Notes under the pieces: generated by a model
Told to the model about the DNA's origin: nothing
Seen by the model: the letters and a program-made list of their open reading frames with translations, nothing else
Databases searched by the model: none
Position numbers and translations under genes: made by a program
Shown here: in pieces, positions 1-10,846 of the stretch
How positions within the stretch are numbered: the stretch's first letter is position 1
How the letters are laid out: each line of letters opens with the position of its first letter
From: Juglans regia
Taxonomy: Eukaryota; Streptophyta; Magnoliopsida; Fagales; Juglandaceae
Length of the DNA stretch: 64,000 nt
NCBI RefSeq assembly: GCF_001411555.2
Contig: NC_049907.1
Coordinates: 38,555,482-38,619,481 of the forward strand
Reading direction: 5' to 3'

Positions 1-362
1 ATTCTGGGATATAATATTGAGGATGTGTAACAAGAGCAGCGGTATGAGGCATTGTTGTCCATAATCTAACAAAAGAGACTGGTGACAAAAGATTTGCATT
101 TACCCAGATATTAATTAAGTCCATCTACTGTGTGCTTGCATTTACCAAAGGTTTGAATTGCCAATCCCAGTAAATTAAACAAGAGCAATCCCACATGGAC
201 AGAAGATCCCATTTTTGACACGTCTATGAACGGATTAATGAGCATCAGCACTAACTTGTTGGTAAAATCTAATGGCGTTTGTCATCCAAAATTAAGTTAC
301 TCTAATGAACATTTCGTAGGATTATCTAGAAAATTACAAACGTGGAAGACACCTTCTATATT
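1..362. other. Intergenic flank left of Copia-1
   Basis: I see no coding frame, RNA gene or repeat that I can support here. The stretch is unique-looking AT-rich DNA that ends at the target-site duplication ATGTC of the neighbouring retrotransposon. Confidence 0.5.
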
Positions 363-367
363 ATGTC

Positions 368-715
368 TGATATAATAGAATAAACAGAGAACAATGTTCT
401 TCATTTCATTGATGGTAATGGACCAATACAGTGTAGAATTTATAGGAAAATAAGAGGCTTAGAATATTATGGCAATACATCAAGCACCTGTAGTGCACTG
501 GCATTCTAGAACAAACTATGGCAGAGACCGTTACAACAGAATCCTCACTACAATACAAAAAACAAATCACACATCTTTTATTTTCAGAATTAGACACAAT
601 TTCGAGTCTGGTAGTAGTTGGTGAGCTGGAGATAATTTCTTGTTTGTGCTGACTCAGCTGTGTTCCACGATGTGAAGACACTAAGCTAGAAGTGACTGTA
701 CTGCATCCGCTAATA
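368..715 (-). repeat. Copia-1 3' LTR
   Basis: This 348-bp repeat is the downstream LTR on the minus strand. It is preceded (in element orientation) by the purine-rich tract GCGGGAGGA at about 724-716 and followed by target duplication ATGTC at 363-367. Confidence 0.93.
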
Positions 716-734
716 TCCTCCCGCGAGTCCAAAA

Positions 735-2061
735 TGGGAACCAGTGTGAGACTCGAACATAGAAACAGAAAGCGAGTGGATACTAGTGGTTTTGTAAAGA
801 CTTTGGCAATTTAATCTTTGGATGAGATAAATGCAACATTCAGAGTTTTGGAGGAAACACAATCACGCACAAAATGGAAATCAATTTCCACGTGCTTTGT
901 GCGAGAATGCATAACAAGGTTTACTGAGAGATAGGTTGCTCCCAAGTTATCGCATCACAAGGTTGGAGGCTTTGGCAGAAATACATCGAGTTCTTCGAGA
1001 AGTGATTGAAACCAGAGGAGCTCAGCTGCTGTGTTGGCCAATGCTTTGTATTCCGCCTCTGTACTCGAGCTTGCAATAGTGCTTTGTTTCTTGGATACCC
1101 ATGAAACAAGATTAGGACAAAAAAAGATACAAAAGCCTCCCGTTGAACGTCGATCATCTGGACATCCTGCCCAGTCGGCGTCAGTGAAAGCATGAAGTGA
1201 ATTATCAGAGAATGACTTAAAATGAAGAACAAGATGAGCTATGTGTTTTAGATAGTGCAGTATTCTCTTCACGGCTTGCCAATGAGGAACTTTCAGAGTG
1301 TGCATGAATTGGCACACTTTGTTAACTGCATAAGCTACACCCAAACACGTGAGTGACATGTATTGGAGGCTACCCACAGTGCTTCGATAAAGGGTTGGGC
1401 CTTCAAAAACAGGACCATCTATAAGTGTCAATTTAACTGAGCCAACTATAGGAGAAGTTACGGGCTTGACAAAGCCCATGTTGGTTTTCTTTAGAAGATC
1501 ACATATGTATTTGGTTTGAGAGAGATGAAGACCTGTGGCAAGTTTATGAATTTCAAGTCCAAGAAAAAATTTGAATGGCCCAAGATCTTTTACAGGGAAA
1601 GTGTTGTTGAGAGCTTGCAAAATACATCTAATAGCCTCAGGATCAGAACCAATAAGGATGATATCATCCACGTACACTAGAAAAACTAGTGTAATAGAAG
1701 CATGGTGATAGATGAAAAGAGAAGAATCAAACAATGAAGGATTAAAACCAAGTTCCAGCAACCGGTTGCTCAACTTAGAAAACCAAGCCCGTGGGGCTTG
1801 TTTTAATCCATATATAGCTTTGTTCAACTAACACATATGGTGAGGAAAATTGGGATTTATGAAGCCAGGGGGTTGGGACATGTAAACCTGTTCATGGAGG
1901 TCACCATGCAAGAATGCGTTGCTGATAACAAACTGTCGAAGTGACCAATTCTTAGTGACAACAATTGAAAGGATGGTGCGAATTGTTGTGGGCTTCACAA
2001 CTAGATTGAAGGTCTCAAAATAGTCCACTCCAACTTGTTGGTGGAAGCCTTTGGCCATCAA
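735..2061 (-). pseudogene. Copia-1 reverse transcriptase and RNase H, broken
   Basis: Reading down from 2061 the frame carries MAKGFHQQVGVDYFETF and QFVISNAFLHGDLHEQVYM, where the family has a D-x-x-N/K-A-F-L-H-G motif. After a stop near 1828 the same frame continues with AIYGLKQAPRAW, then the intact catalytic YVDD (LVYVDDIILIG). RNase H follows with FTDADWAGCPDDRRSTGG and SSSTEAEYKALA. A further stop separates the RNase H tail ([22 protein letters not shown]) that reaches about 735. A linker with serine/proline-rich sequence lies at 2335-2649 between integrase and reverse transcriptase. Several stops make it non-functional although the catalytic YVDD survives. Confidence 0.9.
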
Positions 2062-2641
2062 GCGAGCTTTTCAGCCTTCAATAGTGCCATCCAAGAGATG
2101 CTTGGTCCTAAAAATCCATCGACAGCCAACTAAATTAGTAGTATCAGAAACTGGAACAAGTGTCCAAGTGTTTGTTTGGAGAAGGGCTTGGATTTCATTG
2201 GCCATGGTTGTACGTCATTCTTGGTGTTTAACAACTTGGGTGTAACAGGTGGGTTCTTCAGGAACAATGGTGGTAATTGTCAAAAAACTGCGAGGTGGTG
2301 ACCAAAGTGTTGTACCATCTTTATATTGGTGAGGCTATAAGGAATTTGTTTTTGAACGAGTGAGTATCAAGGATCTAGAGGATGAGGATGCATGCTGAAG
2401 AGGAGAGGGAGGTGCAGAGGAAGAAGACGAAACTGGAGAAACTGGACTTGGGTCTGAAACGGGACGTGGGTCTGAAACGAGAGAGTTTGATGTGTCACGT
2501 AAGGGAGATGGATTAATGGGCCTGGCCAGAGAGATATTGTGGGTTGGAGCAAATGTGGGATGTGGGCCTAAAATAGAGGGAAGGGAAAAGTGTGTTGATT
2601 CGGAGGCTGGAGTAAATTGTGCAAGAGGAAACATGTTTTCA

Positions 2642-3600
2642 TCAAACACTACATCTCATGAGTGTAGGTACGTTCAGTAGGCAGATGAAAACATCGATAT
2701 CCTTTGTGAGATTCACTATAGCCAAGAAAAGGCATTGTATGGGTCGGAGATCAAGCTTGTAGCGATTGTAAGGCCTGAGATGAGGCCAACATACAGTACC
2801 AAATACTTTGAGAAAAGTGTAGTATGGTGGTTTGTGAAATAATTTTTCATAAGGAGAAATGTTATGTAAAACTGGAGAAGAAAGTCTATTAATAAGAAAA
2901 ATGGTTATGTGAAAAGCATCAGCCCAATGGAGTTGTGGTAAGGATGCATGAGCAAAAAGGCAAGGCCCGTTTCGACAATATGTCGGTACTTCCTTTCTAC
3001 AGTACCATTTTATTGATGCGTATGAGGACAAGTTATTCGATGCAAAATGCCTTGCGACTGCAAAAAATTGTGTAAATGACGATATTTACCACCCCAATCG
3101 CTTTGGATTGAAATTATTTTGGAATTAAAGAGACACTCAACATATGTTTGAAATTTCATGAAAATTGACATAACATCAGGTTTTTGCACTAGAGGGTACC
3201 ACCAAGTGTACCGAGTGAAATCATCCAAAAAGGATACATAATACTTAAAACCTTCACGTGAAAGAACAGGGGCTGGACCCCATACATCTGAGTAAACTAA
3301 TTGTAAAGGTTTTGTAGAATGCTGATGAGATGATTTAAAGGGTAACTGAATGCTTTTGGCTACTCTACATGCTGAACAAATTGGAGGAGAAGCTTGAATT
3401 GAAACTGGAAATTGGTGAGCTGAGATGATGTGAGACACGAGTTGAAGAGATGGATGACCGAGACGTGAGTGCCACTGTGAAGTAATTGTACGCTCACCAA
3501 CAAAAGGCCTGAGATGTAGATGAAGAAGTAGAGAGCTAGGAAAAGGAGTAGAGTCCATTATGTATGGGGCCATGAAGGAGTGGAGTTCCCGTCTTTGCAT
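2642..3600 (-). pseudogene. Copia-1 integrase region, broken
   Basis: The GAG-pre-integrase zinc-binding part is recognisable (HSRLGHPSLQL followed by CSACRVAKS), then the integrase core with YSDVWGPAP and a second acidic motif SDWGGKY, where the family consensus is SDNGGEY. The frame is shifted at about 3010-3031; the next segment (2642-3031) continues with the conserved LPQLHWADAFHITIFLINRL region. The changes in the catalytic neighbourhood and the frameshift mark it as dead. It sits between gag/protease and reverse transcriptase, which is the Copia (not Gypsy) order. Confidence 0.88.
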
Positions 3601-3811
3601 CCTTCACAAGAAAATGAGAATTATGAAATTCAAAAATAACATAATTATCAAGATAGAATTTTTAAACAGAGATTAAGTTTTTAGTTATGGAATGAACATG
3701 TAAAAGATTTTTAAGAATAAAAGAATGAGAGGAAGTGGAAAACTTAGAGTCACCAATATTTGAAATAAGTAGTTCACTGTCATCACCAATTTTTATTTGT
3801 TCATTACCACC

Positions 3812-4852
3812 TTAAGGTCCTAAAGTGATGTTGAAATTGGCAAGGTCATATGTGATATGGTTGGTTGTTGCAGTATCTGGGTACCACGACTGATCAGGTG
3901 AAGGCATGGAACTGTTGTGATTAGCTATGAGGGAACGAGGAGGATCACTTTGGTAAGCATGGTCAAAGTGATAATAACATTTCAAAGCAACATGACCAAC
4001 TTTGCCACGTATTTGGCAGGTTGATTTTGAGTGAGGAAATGAAGGAGATTGGGAATATGGTAGATGTGTATGGGAGTTGGAAGAGGGTAAGAAGCCACGA
4101 CCTCTTCCACAACCGCGATAGCTACCACGATTATTGCCATGGTAGGTACCTTGGCCACGAAAATGAGAGGCAGTGGTCATGTTAGCCGAAAGGTTGGTAT
4201 TCATGGGAAGATGATTGGAGTGTGCCAAACGACTTTAATGAGTAAGAAGTAGACTATATATTTCTTCAGGAGCCATAGGCTCAACTCTTACTGTCACAGA
4301 AGTGACAAGAGCATCATAATCACTGCTAAGACCAGCAAGTAAATAAGAAGTGAACTCAGCTGGAGCTAATGGTGTGCTAGCAGCACCCATGGTATCAGAT
4401 AGATGTTTAAGTTTGCAAAAATAATCTAAAACAGAGCTAGCACCCTTGGAAATGGTGCCTAACTGATAACGCAGCTGAGTTACTCGAGCATGAGATTGAG
4501 ACGTAAATAATTTTGCAAGAGCAGACCAAACTTCCTAAGAAGTGGAATAACCAACAACTTGGGCTATGAGATTATCCGAAAGTGAGGAGATGAGAGCACT
4601 AAGGATCATTTGGTCAATTTGGGTCCAAGTCAAGAAGGTTGGTTTGATCGTAGTGGTATCAGTAAGAAAGCGAGAAGGAGGAGGATTTGAACCATCTACG
4701 AAGTGAAAAAGACATTGGCCCCGAAAATAAGGTACCATCTGGGCATGCCATAGAAGAAAATTTTCATGGGTGAGCTTGACAGTGACAATGTGAGAAAAAT
4801 GGGGGAGAGGATAAGAAGGTGGTGGATTTTGTTTAGACGTTTTGTCCGCCAT
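3812..4852 (-). pseudogene. Copia-1 gag and protease region, broken
   Basis: The gag-like frame begins with an ATG at 4852 (MADKTSKQNPPPSY...) and includes the LTHENFLLWHAQM stretch typical of plant Copia gag (UBN2/retrotrans_gag class). The frame is lost near 4535 and again before 4228. A zinc-knuckle remnant reads CQIRGKVGHVALKC: the second cysteine of the CCHC is replaced by arginine. The protease active-site region reads WYPDTATTNHIT, where the family has D-T/S-G-A, so the catalytic triplet is also damaged. Together with frameshifts this cannot give functional particles. The call to Copia rests on domain order and motifs; the subfamily is not determined. Confidence 0.88.
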
Positions 4853-4903
4853 TTGAGAAAAAAAAAAAAAAAGACGTTGGTCTTTAGAATGGCTCTGATG
4901 CCA

Positions 4904-5249
4904 TGATTGAATAGAATAAACAGAGAATAATGTTTTTCATTTCATTGATGGTAATGGACATTGCTGTGTAGAATTGATAGGAAAATAAGAGGCCTAGAAT
5001 ATTGTGGCAATACATCAAGCACTTATAGTGCGCTAGCATTCTAGAACAAACTATGGCAGAGACCGTTACAACAGAATTCTCACTACAATACAAAAAACAA
5101 ATCACACATTTTTATTTTCAGAATTGGACACAATTTCAAGTTTGGTAGTAGTTAGTGAGCTGGAGATAATTTTTTGTTTGTGCTGGCTCTGCTGTGTTCC
5201 ACGATGTGAAGACGTTGAGCTAGAAGTGATTGTAATGCATCCGCTAATA
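4904..5249 (-). repeat. Copia-1 5' LTR
   Basis: This 346-bp repeat is the upstream LTR when the element is read on the minus strand. It pairs with 368-715. The primer-binding site begins at the next base (4903 going down), and the target duplication ATGTC follows at 5250-5254. Confidence 0.93.
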
Positions 5250-5254
5250 ATGTC

Positions 5255-5683
5255 TGATTGAAAATTTTCTACTATAAAAATTGTGGAGTATGCTTTAAAT
5301 CCATCCCGACCGTTTAATTTATCTATGAACGTAAAAGTAATATTAGGTATAAGTTTTAAAAACACAAATCTTATATAAATCTTTATAAAAAAATGGGCTT
5401 TATAAAAATATTAATTAATTTTTTATACTGTTCAAAAGTTATACATTTAAGACTCGTATATATTATTATTAAATATAAATATTTTTTAAGGATGAAGTAA
5501 ATATTACTAATAAATAAAATAAAAGAAAATAATTTGTTTTTTGTTTTTAATTTTTCCTGGAGCCGAGACTCGAGAGAGCAAAGGAAGCTTCAAAACCCTT
5601 GAGCCTGCTTGGGGGTGTCCTATATAGCGACTTCACAACGATCCCCAAAACCCTTCCCTTCAGTACACCATCAGACACTGAAT
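5255..5683 (+). promoter_or_regulatory. TOM9 upstream region
   Basis: The first 280 bp are AT-rich and show nothing coding. A TATA-like TCCTATATAGCG lies at about 5618-5629. AAACCCTT motifs (telo-box-like, common in promoters and leaders of plant housekeeping genes) occur near 5592 and 5647. Which transcription start is used cannot be read from the sequence. Confidence 0.35.
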
Positions 5684-5977
5684 ATGGCGTCGTCCCAGGG
5701 AAAAAAGCGAGTCTCTGCCACCAGCAACGACCAGTCCCTCATCTCGAGGGTTTCACGCAGCGTGTCCCAGTCCCCCATCCTCAACCAGACGAAGCGCGCC
5801 GCTTCCGACGCCGCCACCGTGTCCAAGAAGCTGATGCGCAGCACGGGCAGGGCCGCCTGGATCGCCGGCACCACGTTCTTGATCCTGGTGGTTCCACTCA
5901 TCATCGAAATGGACCGCGAGCAGCAGCTCAACGACCTTGAACTCCAGCAGGCCAGCCTCCTCGGCACCACCAAGTGA
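5684..5977 (+). CDS. TOM9: Mitochondrial import receptor subunit TOM9 (plant Tom22)
   Basis: This intronless 97-residue protein matches the plant-specific short form of Tom22, a receptor subunit of the translocase of the outer mitochondrial membrane. The N-terminal 55 residues are hydrophilic, serine- and lysine-rich, facing the cytosol; plant TOM9 lacks the acidic receptor domain of fungal Tom22. The conserved core follows: VSKKLMRSTGRAAWIAGTTF leading into one membrane segment at about residues 57-76, then MDREQQLNDLELQQASLLG facing the intermembrane space. That run is nearly identical to what I remember of Arabidopsis TOM9-2. The ATG at 5684 is chosen because it is the first true ATG of the frame and gives the family length (about 95-100 residues). 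The GC content is clearly above that of the flanks. Identity is very likely; the paralogue number is not assigned. Confidence 0.94.
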   Translation: MASSQGKKRVSATSNDQSLISRVSRSVSQSPILNQTKRAASDAATVSKKLMRSTGRAAWIAGTTFLILVVPLIIEMDREQQLNDLELQQASLLGTTK

Positions 5978-7461
5978 CTCAGCTCCTCTCCTCTCGCCTC
6001 AGGTCATCTCAGCTCAGCTCGGAGAGAGGATTTTGCTTGGGGTTTAAGGATTTTCCATCATAGATTGGTACATTAGAGCAATTGTTATTGGGTTTTTCTT
6101 AATAGCTTGGGATCTGTTTTGCAAATGGATGCCGTCATTAGGGTTCTTAATTGTCGCCTATTTTCTTCTATTGTCTTTTGGGCTTGTTTGATATATTTTT
6201 GAGACAATCTATGATATGCCGTTTGGTTGGTGAGAAAACTGAAAAAACAAAGTCTTTCCAAGTAGTTAGCTTCTTAATAAAGTAAATCTGCTTCTGATAC
6301 CAAGTCCCAAATGAGGGACAAAACTCAAAGTCTCCCCAAGTTTCTTAATTTTGCGTTAAGAATTGTTTTGAAATAATGCCTCCATCGTTAACGTATGGTG
6401 TCAACTCGGTAAACGTGTTCATTGCAGTATGATGGAGACCATAAGAGTGCCCCCCCTTTTGAGGTCTTTTAATAACCATAGACTGTAAATTGAATTCATC
6501 GAAGTATTTGATTTGCAATTCAGGAGTTGTACTTGAAATTCTGTAAACGATTTCTTCTTTGTGGTGCTTTGTGATTGGAAGACATTGAAATTCTCTCTAC
6601 GCTTTGGCTCATCTGCGAATTTGCGCGCATGCAAGTGTTGTACCCATAAAGAGTTCCATCTAAGTCAGTCTTCGTCTGTGCACCTTAGCTAGAAAAACAT
6701 GCCAACAATCTGTTTAAATCTATTAAGAATTTTGCTTGATTGATTAGAGATACAAAAGTCGGAACTCTGAAAGGACCGAGTAATGCCTCTATGTTTTGCG
6801 GTATAGTGAGCTATCGTTCCTTCAGGTTCCATTATTTATTAAGGGCTATATTTCATTTTTGAATTGGCACGTTCATTTTGTTTAGGCATTCAACTTTATG
6901 GCTTAAGACGCTTTAGAAATATTTCGCTGTTTAGCCGAGACAATAGTCTGAAGCTTGGAGACGATCGTAGGTAGAGTTGGAATGAAGTCTTGGTCTGATT
7001 ACCTTCCATTTTATGCTCATGGAAGATAAATACTGTAACCGGGTCCATTTTTTTTATTCGTGATCGTCTCTTGATAAAGCGTTTTTGCTGATTATCTGGG
7101 ATCCAGTTCTCTCTTTAACAACTTCCACTGCCAGCTGAAAATGCCAAGAGTTCTTTCAGGTAGATTGATTTAGCACTGGTCTTTCACCGCAGGTTTTCTT
7201 AGCTTTTTGGTACCTCCCCCTGCTTATCAAGAAAAGCTTTTCTGCTTAACCCATGAACGAGAGGATTTATCATCCACCGTTAGAGCAGAAAAAGATCTTG
7301 GATCATAGAAATGAATGACTTCCTGAAGGGATACCTATGTTACAATTTGCAAAAGCATTTTAACAATAAAAGGAACTCATCAGACGCTACGTAAAAACAA
7401 TCTTTATAAGCGAACGTCGAATGGTGACAATAAAAATGCTAGATGGCTCATCTCCTGCAAG
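5978..7461. other. Intergenic, 3' ends of TOM9 and PPR genes
   Basis: TOM9 transcribes into this stretch from the left and the PPR gene from the right, so their 3' untranslated regions lie here. I find no convincing coding frame, structural RNA or element boundary. The composition is moderate and not strongly AT-rich. Confidence 0.45.
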
Positions 7462-9195
7462 TTACCAGATATCTCTGCATGAGCAACTACCATATAAAAA
7501 TCTATGATACCTGTTTACATCCCTCACAACAATCTCCTTCTCCAAAATTCTACTAAAATACTTAAATGCCTCGTGACAATCCCTACAAATCCTCAAATTC
7601 TTCACAATCCTTAGTGCCTTACCGGGTGGTGCAGCTCCACTCACCACTCCAAAAGCCACTGCCAATTTCTCACTGTGATACCAAAGAGCTTCCCTTTTCT
7701 CCCTTTCCCCTACCTCATGAAACATCTCTTTCCAAACCGGCACGTACCCTAATTTCTCAATCCCTTCCATTAACTCTGCCAACTTCTCGTATATTTCCTC
7801 CGTCCTCTCATGCCTTCTATCCCCGGCCAAAAACACGTGTACTTTCCCTTGCACTTCTACCCAGCTCCTCCCACCTTCCTTCTTCACCCCCCTATCCTTC
7901 ATCATCTTTCGCACTTCTGCCACCTTGTCCCACCTACCTGCAACTGATAACACATTGGCAGCAATCACATAAGCCGAGTCATCATGAGGGTTAAGTTCCA
8001 ATAACCTTCTAGCCATGGTCCAAGCCATCTCGGCTGCACCGTGATATGCACAACTGGATAGCAGTGACCGCCACACTGCAGCATCCGGCACAAAAGGTAT
8101 AGTCATTGCAAGCCTCTCAGCTTCTTGTAATCGACCAGCTCGTCCCAATGCACCCAACAAACACGTATAATGCTCTAGTCCCGGTTCCAAACCGTAATCC
8201 ACTTTCATCCTGTTCATCCACTGCTCACTCTCAACAGCCAAACCTGCATTGCAAAACGATGTTAGGACTGCTAGAAAGCTATATTCATCCGGTACAAGCC
8301 CTCGAGCTTCCATTGAGTTGAAAAGATGGAGAGTCATGTTGTTATCTCCGTGCTGTGCATAGCCAGCCATCAATGCATTCCACCCCACGATATTCATCAC
8401 CGGAAAATTCTCATCAAAAACCTCCCGAGCATCTGAAACAAAACCTGCTTTTCCATACCCATCAATCAGAGCACTACCCACAATCACGTTGGAATCTAAC
8501 CCCGTAACAACCGCATGGGCATGGATTAACCTACACTGCTCCCATGCAGCAACCTCTGCAGCTGCACGAAGCGAGCCGGAGACACTATACATCGTGGACG
8601 CCACATCACAAGCTCTCATTTCGGCAAACATCGACAACGCATCGAAGGGCCGTGAATTCTGCGCAAGTCCCACGATAATCGCGGAATAACAAACCTCATC
8701 TCTGTGAGTGATTTCGTCGAGCACCTTACAAGCTTCATTGGGTAAGCGATATTTAGAGTAGAAATTAACGAGTGCGGACCCAGAAAAGGGCTCGCTAGAG
8801 ACGGAGAGTTTTAGCGCGAGAGAGTGGAGGCCAAGGCCGAAAGAGAAGGAAGGGAGCGCAGTGCAGGTTTTGAAGAGAGAGGCAAAGGTGCGCTGGTTGG
8901 GGAAGGTGGGGTGGCGGAGCATAGAAACGAAGTGGTGGAGGGAGAGGATGGAGTTGGCGTGGGCGGAGATGAGGGCGGTCCATGAGACAACGTTGGGAGA
9001 AGGGATTTGGTGGAAGAGGCGGAGGGAGTAGGACAAGAGGTCGGATTTGGAGTAGAGAGTGATGAGGTTGTTGTAGACACAGCGGTCGGTGTTGGCGGCA
9101 ACGATGGCTTGAGCGTGGACAACGCGTGGGTCGGTGGCGTTGCTTCGACTTCGGCTTGGGTGGGACTGTGACTCTAATATTAGGTGGTCGTTCAT
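7462..9195 (-). CDS. DYW-class pentatricopeptide repeat protein
   Basis: This single-exon 577-residue protein is a plant PLS-type PPR protein with a DYW cytidine-deaminase-like domain; such proteins enter mitochondria or plastids and specify C-to-U editing sites in RNA. Repeats are visible from about residue 40 to 400 (for example VYNNLITLYSKSDLL, NVVSWTALISAHA, VIVGSALIDGYGKAG, NIVGWNALMAGYAQHG), followed by the E/E+ region and a PG-box variant (EGGRSWVEV). The deaminase part has the HxE motif (HSE, about 507-509), the CxxCH zinc ligands (CRDCH, about 537-541), and a second zinc cluster ending CSCRDIW. The last three residues are DIW, not DYW. The ATG at 9193-9195 is the first in frame; no classic targeting peptide is obvious, so the true start could differ. 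No intron is needed. The editing target cannot be inferred. Confidence 0.93.
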   Translation of the reverse strand: MNDHLILESQSHPSRSRSNATDPRVVHAQAIVAANTDRCVYNNLITLYSKSDLLSYSLRLFHQIPSPNVVSWTALISAHANSILSLHHFVSMLRHPTFPNQRTFASLFKTCTALPSFSFGLGLHSLALKLSVSSEPFSGSALVNFYSKYRLPNEACKVLDEITHRDEVCYSAIIVGLAQNSRPFDALSMFAEMRACDVASTMYSVSGSLRAAAEVAAWEQCRLIHAHAVVTGLDSNVIVGSALIDGYGKAGFVSDAREVFDENFPVMNIVGWNALMAGYAQHGDNNMTLHLFNSMEARGLVPDEYSFLAVLTSFCNAGLAVESEQWMNRMKVDYGLEPGLEHYTCLLGALGRAGRLQEAERLAMTIPFVPDAAVWRSLLSSCAYHGAAEMAWTMARRLLELNPHDDSAYVIAANVLSVAGRWDKVAEVRKMMKDRGVKKEGGRSWVEVQGKVHVFLAGDRRHERTEEIYEKLAELMEGIEKLGYVPVWKEMFHEVGEREKREALWYHSEKLAVAFGVVSGAAPPGKALRIVKNLRICRDCHEAFKYFSRILEKEIVVRDVNRYHRFLYGSCSCRDIW

Positions 9196-10846
9196 GTTAT
9201 GTTGTTGACGTTGAATCTTGATAGAGGATGCCAGAGTTTTGGCGTGTCATATGCGCGCTCGTAAAAAGAAACTGATATGGAGGCAGGCGGAGTATCCTTT
9301 TCAACATTTTTTCTTTTAAAAAATTTATGAGGAGTAATGCTATTTTATTTATCAATTTCATTTTGTTAATTTTTTTAATTTTAATTTTGAATTATTTACA
9401 ATTTTACTTATAAAATTTATTTTGTTATTTTTTTTAATTCAAATTTTTAATTTGTTAATTTTTTAATACATATCAATAACTCACTGGATAAATTTATTTT
9501 TCGTAAAATTTTCTTTTAACTACATTTAACATTTTCAAAACATTGTTGGTCTAAAATGCTCCACTGATCATTTATAGTGTGCTTGTTTTATCGTCTTCGG
9601 TGTCTTTGTTGGTTTAGCAAATGCTTGTGTATTTGGTTGATGATGTTTTTCTTTTCTTTTTTCAAGTTTTGGGCCGTCCCCACTTTCCCCAAACGTAAGT
9701 AAGTGCTGTGGGCTTTTTAGCACCTCGACCCAATTTTAACCCAGAATTAAATAAAAATAGGAAATAGGACCCACAGCCACTCTCAGCTTTGACTTTTGAC
9801 CCATCATTCCTACATGCCTACCTCCATAACGTGTACAACAGCTGTTCAATTGCGTCTCCGCGTGGAATTTCTCGTCATCGTCATGTAGAAAGAGCATCAT
9901 TCATCATAATCATAATCTTCGTATTAGAGTTTAAATATCATATCAAGATGCATGTCCGATATGTATCTCATGTGAGAGAGGGAAAACAAAGAGAGGCAAA
10001 GCCATTTTAATTACTTGTTCGGTGAATGCAGACGTGACCTCTCTTCTTTGGAAATCTCGTACTAATAATTGTTGCATGCCTTTCGCTGAACTCATCTCAC
10101 CGATACTAAAATTTTAACATCCCATGCCCTAAGGACAAACTTTAAAATTCACTACAGGCCCCGTTTTAATTTAAAGATGAAATGAGATGAATTGAAATGA
10201 GTCAATCCAAACCGACTCTAAGTCAGATAGAGGGATATATGAAATGTATTCTATAATATTTTATCAAATATTAAACAAGATTTGATATACAATAAATATT
10301 ATTACACAGTTTATAAATATAATAACTCCTAAGTTCCAACAAAAAAAAAAAAAAGCTCAAAAGTGACCTTACAGAGCTTAGTTTGGAGTGACACTCAAAT
10401 TAAGGTGGTGCATGTAATGGAAAGCCAAAGTTAGTGAAAGTGACTGATTAATGACGATGATCTAAACCAAAATAGTCAGTGTCATTGTCAGCAGGAATTA
10501 AGAAATAGACAAAATGCGTGTGGGGGAGCGTGAGAGAGAGAGAGAGAAAGAGAGAGAGAGGTTGCAACTTTCAAAAAAGCATAAAGTTTGTGAAGAAAAT
10601 AGAGAGAAGCATTAATCTAGAGGAAAGCGAAAAGAGACAAACACCCCCACATGGCTTTGGAGGGATCCTGCAAACACAGACCGAATCCCCATTAATTATA
10701 AGTCCACTGAAAATTGTTTTCTTCATCCAACACAAAATCACAGACATTCATTCTCACAACTTTCACTTCTTTTGTGAAAATTTCTTCTTGCTTTTCTTTC
10801 ATTCATGCCTTAAAATCTTACTTCCCAATCGCTTCTAAACAACTTT
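9196..10846. other. Intergenic: PPR promoter side and PDLP 3' side
   Basis: The PPR promoter must lie just above 9195. The region 9300-9560 is very AT-rich without recognisable element ends. A short MITE-like remnant (GGCCCCGTTTTAATTTAAAGATGAAATGAG...) starts near 10158. A CT/GA-rich tract lies at 10529-10560. I see no gene. Confidence 0.4.
10529..10560. repeat. (GA)n microsatellite
   Basis: A run of GAGAGA with one AAAG interruption. It lies between genes, downstream of the PDLP gene. Confidence 0.9.

Larger units (their letters stand above)
368..5249 (-). mobile_element. Copia-1: LTR retrotransposon with both LTRs, decayed
   Basis: Two near-identical direct repeats of about 347 bp flank an internal region whose minus strand encodes gag, protease, integrase, reverse transcriptase and RNase H in the Ty1/copia order. 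The element is bounded by a perfect 5-bp target duplication ATGTC (363-367 and 5250-5254). A primer-binding site complementary to initiator methionine tRNA (TGGCATCAGAGCC on the minus strand, 4903-4891) lies directly inside the 5' LTR, and a purine tract lies inside the 3' LTR (about 716-724). The LTRs differ at roughly 8 % of positions by eye, mostly transitions, and all coding parts carry stops or frameshifts, so this is an old inactive copy. The LTR starts TATTAG and ends ATCA on the coding strand, a TA..CA terminus instead of TG..CA. Confidence 0.95.

Noticed and set aside
5599..5940. Alternative frames overlapping TOM9 on both strands, and an N-terminal extension to 5609
   Set aside because: They start with TTG or run opposite to the well-conserved TOM9 frame; the ATG at 5684 gives the family length.
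7566..7994. Plus-strand frame of 142 codons
   Set aside because: It is the complement of the PPR gene's DYW region; a shadow of a confident gene.
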